Source: JBKPNX01 sp046732855 (GTDB lineage Bacteria; Pseudomonadota; Alphaproteobacteria; Geminicoccales; Geminicoccaceae). Taken from it: DNA of 11,904 nucleotides. Positions 7,641-11,904 of this stretch are shown in pieces. The DNA is taken from the NCBI GenBank assembly GCA_046732855.1, contig JBKPNX010000032.1, positions 1-11,904 on the forward strand, read 5' to 3'. Position 1 is the stretch's first letter, and each line of letters begins with the position of its first letter. A program made the position numbers and the translations under genes. The notes under the pieces were generated by a model that was given only the letters and a program-made list of their open reading frames with translations, had not been told where the DNA came from and ran no database searches.

Positions 7641-7730
7641 CGATACATAAAATTAAAATAAAATCTTGGCTAAAAAATAGCACGTGCGCTGTGATTTTAT
7701 GTTGCATTCCCGTGCACGGACCTACTACAG
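7641..7730 (+). promoter_or_regulatory. AT-rich segment upstream of the GG-leader peptide gene, possible promoter
   Basis: In a GC-rich window, about 7644-7680 is almost pure A/T (ACATAAAATTAAAATAAAAT, then TTGGCTAAAAAATAG). Downstream, TTGCAT at 7702-7707 with a 16-17 base gap to a weak -10-like TACTACAGT could be a promoter, and the AT tract could act as an UP element. The 5' leader before the ATG would be about 65 bases. The -10 match is poor, so only the unusual composition and position are certain. Confidence 0.3.
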
Positions 7731-7799
7731 TCTTCGCGGTTGCAGTGCACATCGCTCCCGCCACATGGCGGAGAGTTAACGACACGGGGGAGAAACACG

Positions 7800-7970
7800 A
7801 TGAACACCAGCATCGAACCGATCGAGCTTACCGACGACGAACTCAAAGCTGTGGCTGGCGGCCAGTTCACCATCACCAATAGCTCCTTTTCCTCCAACTC
7901 TAGTGCTAATAACAGCACCACAGCCGCCGTCGCCTTAGGGTCGGTCTCGGCGATCGTCCTCGTCAGCTAA
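7800..7970 (+). CDS. Double-glycine-leader secreted peptide precursor (bacteriocin/RiPP-like), 56 residues
   Basis: The ATG at 7800 follows GGGGGAG (7786-7792) at 7 bases; a longer in-frame TTG start at 7740 lacks this. The leader, MNTSIEPIELTDDELKAVAGG (split at residue 20-21), has the acidic amphipathic helix and ELxxVxGG cleavage motif recognised by C39 peptidase-containing ABC exporters. The 35-residue core begins QFTITNSSF and ends VSAIVLVS. It has ten Ser, four Thr and four Asn, no Cys and no charged residue, and its last 15 residues are hydrophobic. All four Asn (27, 33, 37, 38) lie in N-x-S/T triplets. Cysteine absence excludes lanthionine and thioether classes. It could be an unmodified class II-like bacteriocin, a glycosylated peptide, or a signal peptide-like factor. 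No exporter or immunity gene is visible nearby. Confidence 0.75.
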   Translation: MNTSIEPIELTDDELKAVAGGQFTITNSSFSSNSSANNSTTAAVALGSVSAIVLVS

Positions 7971-7986
7971 CCGCAAGGTTCATACA

Positions 7987-8020
7987 GCTCCCTGGCGCTA
8001 GCGCCAGGGAGCGCCTTTTA
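7987..8020 (+). terminator. Perfect palindrome with T tract after the peptide gene
   Basis: Bases 7987-8012 form a perfect 26-base palindrome (GCTCCCTGGCGC on the left arm, TAGC-centred) followed by GCCTTTTA. It lies 16 bases past the peptide stop. This is the form of a rho-independent terminator, with a strong GC stem and a short T run, so the peptide would be a monocistronic transcript or a terminator-attenuated first gene. A perfect palindrome folds with a small loop, and could also serve as a bidirectional terminator. Confidence 0.75.
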
Positions 8021-8190
8021 TTGGTCGGTCTCTTTGAGAAAGAAACAGCAGAGCGCTGGTGCGTGGGCGTGCCGGCAGCAATACTAGTGGTCAGATGCAG
8101 ACCCAAGATACCCTCCGGCCAGGAGCCCCCGGCAGCGAGCCTGCGGCTTCCCAAGCCGGGGTGGGGGAATTGACGCTCGGCGTCGCACCG

Positions 8191-9266
8191 CTAGTGGATG
8201 GAATCTAACGCTTGATACCCTCGTTTGGCGGCGGCGATGATGGCCTTGGGATCGGCGGTCCAGACGAACGGCCGGGGCGCGCGGTTATGCGCGGCGACGA
8301 AGCGGTGGATGGTTTCCTGCAGGACGACGACGGAGGGGAACGCCCCGCGTTTGAGCTGACGCTTGGCGAGCTTGGCGAACACGGTCTCGACGGCGTTAAG
8401 CCAGGAGTACGAGGTCGGGGTGAAATGGAAGATCCAGCGCGGATGACGGGTAAGCCAGGCGCGGACCTTGGGATGCTTATGCGCGGCGTAGTTGTCGAGA
8501 ATGGCGTGGACCAGCTTGCCGGCCGGCACCGCGCGCTCGACGGCACTGAGGAAGCCGATGAACTCCTGGTGCCGGTGGCACGCCATGCACTGGCCGATCA
8601 CGCTTCCGTCGAGCACGTTGAGCGCCGCGAACAAGGTGGTCGTGCCATTGCGTTTGTAATCGGGGGTCACGGTGCCAATGCGCCCCGGCTTCATCGGCAG
8701 ACCCGGCTGGGTGCGGTCGAGTGCCTGGATCTGGCTCTTCTCGTCGATCGACAGCACCACGGCATGGGCCGGCGGATCGACATACAGCCCGACGATGTCC
8801 TCGACCTTGGCGGCGAAATGGGGATCGCTCGAGAGCTTGAAGCTGCGCACTTGATGCGGCCGCAGGCCGTGCGTTCGCCAGATCCGCTGGACCGAGCTGA
8901 CAATGAGCCCGCTGGCCGCGGCCATCGCCGGCGCCGTCCAGTGCGTCACGCCGTTCGGCGGCGCCTGTTCCGCATCACGACCCGCGCGACCAAGGCCTTG
9001 GGCAGCGGCGGGATGCGCGCCGGCCGCGTCTTGTCGTGCAGCAGACCGACGACGCCCTCGACCATGAACCGCTCCTGCCAGCGCCACACACACGGCTTCG
9101 ACACGCCCGCCCGGCGCATCACCTCGGCGATGCCGCAGCCGTCCGCGGTGGCCAGCATGATCCGTGCCCGCCAGACATGCTTCTGCGGGCTGTTGCGGTC
9201 CGCCACGATAGCCTCGAGCCGGACCCGATCGGCGGCAGTGACTTCGATCTCGATTCCCTTGCGCAT
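8191..9266 (-). pseudogene. IS630-family transposase, frameshifted
   Basis: The start is ATG 9266-9264 (MRKGIEIEVTAADRVRLEAI). The N-terminal HTH part (CGIAEVMRRAGVSKPCVWRW, then FMVEGVVGLLHDKTRPAR) ends in this frame at about 8946. The catalytic part continues one frame over from about 8970: PNGVTHWTAPAMAAASG, then the DDE residues in VVLSIDEKSQIQALD, LVHAILDNYAAHKHP and TSYSWLNAVETVF. It ends at TAG 8193-8191. A one-base loss around 8965-8975 explains the split. A programmed shift is possible in this family, but no slippery run such as A6G is seen. A much longer open frame reaching 9525 is an artefact of fusing the C-terminal frame to antisense sequence. Without frameshifting the transposase is inactive. 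Confidence 0.85.
8194..8209 (+). repeat. IS630 left terminal inverted repeat
   Basis: GTGGATGGAATCTAAC matches the reverse complement of the right end (GTGGATTAAGTCTAAC) at 13 of 16 positions. The adjacent TA and the flanking C/G extend the symmetry by chance. Confidence 0.85.
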
Positions 9267-9307
9267 GGCCCCAGCTTACCACCGGCCCTGCACCAAGGGA
9301 ATCCTTT

Positions 9308-9323
9308 GTTAGACTTAATCCAC
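9308..9323 (-). repeat. IS630 right terminal inverted repeat
   Basis: GTTAGACTTAATCCAC is the partner of the left repeat at 13 of 16 positions and is followed by TA (9324-9325). It lies about 40 bases upstream of the transposase start and may contribute to its promoter. Confidence 0.85.
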
Positions 9324-9345
9324 TAGTGCACGAGGACAGACTTCC

Positions 9346-9561
9346 TTTGCCGAGCTGCTGCAGAAGGACGGGGAGGCCGTGCTGCAGCTGCTGATGGAGG
9401 CTGACGTGGAGGGCTTGGTCGTGGCCGGCCGACACGAGCGCTCCCCATAGCGCCTGAACTGGCGTAATGGGTACCGCAACCGGATGCTCGACACGCGCCA
9501 CCGCCACCGCGATTACCGCGGCCACGGAGACGATCAGACCGCCCTCCCTGACCTTCAGATA
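9346..9561 (+). pseudogene. IS256 (mutator)-family transposase N-terminal fragment
   Basis: Frame 1 reads FAELLQKDGEAVLQLLMEAD then VEGLVVAGRHERSP, a TAG at 9448-9450, and then RLNWRNGYRNRMLDTR. This matches the well-known IS256-type opening ELLxx-EAVxxLLMEADVEGLIGAGRHERSxERxNxRNGYRxRxLDTR. The TAG replaces the codon usually giving Glu or Pro/Ala. A degraded TALPDLQI (9538-9561) may continue the family's DLxIPKLR segment after a disturbed stretch. The catalytic DDE part is absent. The IS630 right end lies only about 20 bases before the fragment. Confidence 0.8.
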
Positions 9562-9730
9562 GTACGGCCACTCGCCTTGCAGCGGGCGTCATGGCCGAGC
9601 TGCTCGCGCCCGGTCGTTTTTCCACCACCTTGACGGACGCGACCCACTTACCGTTCATCGTAAAGTAAGAAACATCTCAAAGTCCTCAAGGTCGAACAGG
9701 GCTTAAAGCTTGCTCGCAGAGGTGCCCTTC

Positions 9731-11386
9731 ATGCCAGAGTCGTTTACGCCAGCTATTCTCTTCTACCCGGAGTACACATGCGGAACCGCCGGACAGGACG
9801 TGATTGGCCGGCTCGTGGCCAATCGAGGCTTCCTAGAGGGTCTGATTAAATACGGCGATCTGGAGGTGCTGTACGGTTATACGTCGCAGCAAGCCCAGTA
9901 CGGCACGGCATTCGAGCAGCTTGCCCGCGATCTAGGCGCTACCATGCCAGTCCGCGTTATTGACGGACACCAGCAGAACCAGTTGGCGGAGGTGGGCGGC
10001 CTAGCCATCTGCGACCCGAACATAGTCGCCTTTGCGAGGCAGCGCAGCTTTGTAGATCCCCGGTCCTATGCCCTGACGGGACTCACGCATACGCTGGCCG
10101 ATTTTCTCCCTATGGCCATGCTGGCGAACCTGGCCATCGCCCCGGTGCAGCCCTGGGATGCGCTGGTTTGCACCGCGCGTGCCGTCGCCGCCATGGTGAA
10201 CGAGATGCTGCGGGCGGAAGAGGAAAGGCTTGCGGAGCGGTTAGGCGCGACTCGCTTCCCCCGCCCGCTACTGCCGGTGATCCCGCTCGGTGTGGATACG
10301 CACCGCTTCGCGGCACGGGAGGATTGGCGGGCGGCTTGGCGCGAGCGGCTTGGGATCGACGCGGAAGAGGTGGCAATCCTTTATCTTGGCCGGCTTAGTC
10401 GGCATGGGAAGGCGCATCCGTTGCCGATGATGGCAGCACTGGGCCGCGCCGCCCAGACCCAGCCTTATCCTCTGCACCTCATTTTGGCCGGCTGGTGGCT
10501 GCATCCACCCGAGGAGGCGATTTGGCGGGAGCAGGCTTCGGCACTCTGCCCCGAGGTTCGGATGCACGTACTGGACGGGCGCGAGCAGGCCGTGGCGCGC
10601 GAGATCTGGTCTGCCGCGGATATCTTCACCCATCTGGTCGACAACGTCCAGGAGACCTTCGGCCAGGCGCCGGTCGAGGCCATGGCAGCCGGGCTGCCGG
10701 TAGTCGTTACCGACTGGGACGGCTTCCGCGATACGGTACGAAACGGGGTAGACGGGATGCTGGTGAGGACCACGATGGCGCCCCCCGGCGAGGGGCGGGA
10801 GGCGTCACTCCGCTATGCTACCTCTAACATCTATTATGGTACGTGGCTCTCTCTAACTGCCAGGCTGACCGCGGTGGATATCAGCGCGGCGGCGGAGGCT
10901 TTCCGGGCGTTGGCCGCCGATCCGATGCTCAGACGGAGCATGGGCAAAGCGGGTCAGGCCCGGGCGCGGGAAACCTTCGATTGGACTGCCATCATCCCCC
11001 AATACCAGACCCTATGGCGCGAGCAGCGGGCAATCCGCTTGGCAGCACCGGCAACAAGGGACCCAGTGCCCGATCCGCGCTACGCGGACCCGACCCAAGT
11101 TTTTGCCATGTGGCCGAGCGACACTTTTCACCTGTCGGAGCGGCTGCGGCCGGACCCGTTGATGGCCACGACCGAACTCCGTTCACTGCTGCGCTTTACC
11201 GCGCCGTCCTTGCCAAGCGAGCTTGACGAGGCTGGGACGTCTGAGCTGCTAGCCGAGCTGCACCGCCGCGGTGAGGCTACGGTGCGAGAGCTGCTGGAGG
11301 TGCTGGACCCATCAAGGCGCGGCGCAGGTCAGCGGGCGGTGCTCTGGCTGCTTCGGGTGGGATTGGCGGTGCGTTGTGAGCGCTAG
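9731..11386 (+). CDS. GT4-type glycosyltransferase with C-terminal winged-helix-like extension
   Basis: The ATG at 9731 follows AGAGG (9718-9722) at 8 bases, so this 551-residue start is preferred over a TTG at 9710. The fold is GT-B. The N-terminal domain has GTAGQDVIGRL (18-28) and GLTHTLADFLP (from 117). The hinge is VIPLGVDTHRF (183-193). The C-terminal nucleotide-sugar domain has YLGRLSRHGKAHP (218-230), with Arg221 and Lys227 as likely phosphate ligands, and an EX7E motif, ETFGQAPVE, with Glu308 and Glu316. Family 4 enzymes are retaining transferases using NDP-sugars; the acceptor is unknown. About 100 extra residues end in GEATVRELLEVLD and RAVLWLLRVGLAVR, which look like a winged helix. 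There is no signal peptide or membrane segment, so it is probably cytoplasmic. It has no lesion, in contrast to most neighbours. A role on the upstream peptide is speculative; a surface-glycan role is equally open. Confidence 0.88.
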   Translation: MPESFTPAILFYPEYTCGTAGQDVIGRLVANRGFLEGLIKYGDLEVLYGYTSQQAQYGTAFEQLARDLGATMPVRVIDGHQQNQLAEVGGLAICDPNIVAFARQRSFVDPRSYALTGLTHTLADFLPMAMLANLAIAPVQPWDALVCTARAVAAMVNEMLRAEEERLAERLGATRFPRPLLPVIPLGVDTHRFAAREDWRAAWRERLGIDAEEVAILYLGRLSRHGKAHPLPMMAALGRAAQTQPYPLHLILAGWWLHPPEEAIWREQASALCPEVRMHVLDGREQAVAREIWSAADIFTHLVDNVQETFGQAPVEAMAAGLPVVVTDWDGFRDTVRNGVDGMLVRTTMAPPGEGREASLRYATSNIYYGTWLSLTARLTAVDISAAAEAFRALAADPMLRRSMGKAGQARARETFDWTAIIPQYQTLWREQRAIRLAAPATRDPVPDPRYADPTQVFAMWPSDTFHLSERLRPDPLMATTELRSLLRFTAPSLPSELDEAGTSELLAELHRRGEATVRELLEVLDPSRRGAGQRAVLWLLRVGLAVRCER

Positions 11387-11413
11387 ACTCTAGCAAGAAA
11401 CCCGGCGCGGCGG

Positions 11414-11655
11414 TCACGCCGTGAGCGGCGCGAGCTCGACGGCGTAACCGAGGTCGACGAGGCGGCGGACGAGCCGCCCGGCCTGGACCTCCTTGGCACG
11501 CCGGTCAAAGTGGTCGGGGCCGAGCTCCCGGTAAGCGGTGCCGTCCTTCAGCATGTGTAGGCGGCGTTCAGGATCGAGGCCGCCACCGCGCACACCGACT
11601 TCTTCGGCCCGCGGCCGCCGCGCAGGCGATGGTACTGGGTTTTTGCGGGTAGCTC
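11414..11655 (-). pseudogene. IS110-family transposase C-terminal fragment, frameshifted
   Basis: Reading leftwards: AKTQYHRLRGGRGPKKSV then CAVAASILNAAY, a one-base loss near 11556-11560 (TACCACATG to TACACATG), then MLKDGTAYRELGPDHFDRR, AKEVQAGRLVRRLVDLGYAV and ELAPLTA ending at TGA 11416-11414. This is the typical C-terminal tail of IS110-type DEDD transposases (RLRxRRGPKKAxxAVAASIL, AYHMLKDGT, LGPDHFDRR). The catalytic DEDD domain is missing; the fragment begins exactly where the IS3-type end starts, so it was probably cut by that insertion. Confidence 0.8.
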
Positions 11656-11904
11656 TGGCCTTCCCCCGAAGTTAGGTCCAGGGCGGAGGTGAGTTGTTCA
11701 CTTCGTAGCATGGGCTCGGTGCTGGAGCGCGCGCCGGCGTGGGGCGCGGACCTTCATCGAGTCCGTGCGCGCCGAGCCGGCGCGCGAACCGCTCCGGCGC
11801 CTCGTAGCCGAGCGCGCTGTGGGGGCGCTCGCGGTTGTAGTGCTGGCGCCAAGCCTCGATGATCCGCGCGGCCTCGGCGAGGGAGCCGAACCAGTGCTGG
11901 TTCA
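11656..11904 (-). mobile_element. IS3-family element end, continuing past the window
   Basis: The terminal sequence TGGCCTTCCCCCGAAGTTAG followed by GTCCA (11656-11680) is the likely inverted repeat. It abuts the IS110 fragment and contains the stop codon of the element's transposase. The rest of the element lies to the right of the window, so the partner repeat and the target duplication cannot be checked here. Confidence 0.65.
11672..11904 (-). CDS. IS3-family transposase (orfB-type integrase), C-terminal end only
   Basis: About 76 residues are visible, starting NQHWFGSLAEAARIIEAWR and QHYNRERPHSALGYEAPERF. The W-x8-10-R-x-I-E-xWR-x-YN-x-RPHSALGY pattern is the C-terminal end of the rve integrase domain, including the terminal catalytic-region helix after the last Glu of the DDE triad. 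The tail is Pro/Ala-rich and ends at TAA 11674-11672 inside the putative inverted repeat. Its start lies outside the window, so intactness is unknown. Confidence 0.88.
   Translation of the reverse strand, partial: NQHWFGSLAEAARIIEAWRQHYNRERPHSALGYEAPERFARRLGAHGLDEGPRPTPARAPAPSPCYEVNNSPPPWT

Larger units (their letters stand above)
8192..9325. mobile_element. IS630-family insertion sequence with TA flanks
   Basis: The element body is 8194-9323 (1130 bases) with 16-base terminal inverted repeats and a TA on each side (8192-8193 and 9324-9325), the TA target duplication that IS630/Tc1-mariner elements create. It carries one minus-strand transposase. It lies between the peptide terminator and an IS256-like fragment, separating the peptide gene from the glycosyltransferase. 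Removing it restores ...CACCGC-TA-GTGCACGAGG. The length and single transposase are usual for the family. Confidence 0.88.

Noticed and set aside
8091..8105. A second CTAGTGG resembling the IS630 terminal repeat
   Set aside because: Only seven bases match before divergence, so there is no support for a solo inverted repeat.
8191..9525. A 444-codon open frame on the - strand
   Set aside because: Only its C-terminal two thirds are transposase. The first part is antisense to the IS256 fragment and out of frame with the IS630 N-terminal domain, whose true start is 9266.
11382..11394. GCTAGACTCTAGC inverted repeat at the glycosyltransferase stop
   Set aside because: Six-base arms with a one-base loop and no T run; too short to call a terminator.
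1..11904. tRNA, rRNA, CRISPR array, riboswitch or origin repeats
   Set aside because: None seen by eye on either strand; a tRNA or covariance-model scan could not be run here.

Overview
The window is high-GC bacterial DNA. The overlapping ATGA gene junctions and the families present (MT-A70 methylase, Prim-Pol primase, D5-type helicase, P27-type terminase, IS630/IS256/IS110/IS3 fragments) fit an accessory region of an alphaproteobacterium, perhaps Acetobacteraceae or Rhodospirillales. That placement is an inference from composition and protein style, not a database result.

Left part (1-2699, + strand): a compact, overlapping phage- or plasmid-type replication module. It holds the end of an MT-A70-like adenine methylase, a Prim-Pol primase and a D5-like SF3 helicase. 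The primase is cut by an in-frame TAG just before its PriCT-like domain. The helicase carries a one-base insertion before its Walker A motif. The module was evidently functional once and is now decaying.

Middle (about 2700-7000): a rearranged prophage graveyard. On the + strand there are short fragments, including the N-terminus of an HK97-type portal protein (about 4046-4175). On the - strand, reading right to left, there are broken structural-gene remnants, two small ATGA-overlapping genes, an apparently intact P27-type small terminase, and a terminase large subunit with large deletions and frameshifts. Portal and terminase face each other and are both truncated where they meet, so a rearrangement occurred here. 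From 7005 to about 7540 nothing is recognised. A short TetR C-terminal-like scrap lies at about 7537-7623.

Right part (7620-11400): after an AT-rich stretch comes an intact 56-residue peptide gene (7800-7970). It has a double-glycine leader and an uncharged, cysteine-free Ser/Asn/Thr-rich core, and is followed by a perfect 26-base palindrome with a short T run. A 1.13-kb IS630-family element (TA-flanked, transposase frameshifted) sits next, abutting a decayed IS256-family fragment. Then comes an intact 551-residue GT4-type glycosyltransferase with a C-terminal extension that looks like a winged helix. The right edge holds an IS3-family end inserted against the C-terminal scrap of an IS110 transposase.

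Among mostly broken neighbours, the GG-leader peptide and the glycosyltransferase are two of the few uninterrupted genes. The most interesting hypothesis is that they form, or once formed, a glycosylated secreted-peptide system. No transporter, protease or immunity gene is visible in the window, so the functional link is speculative.
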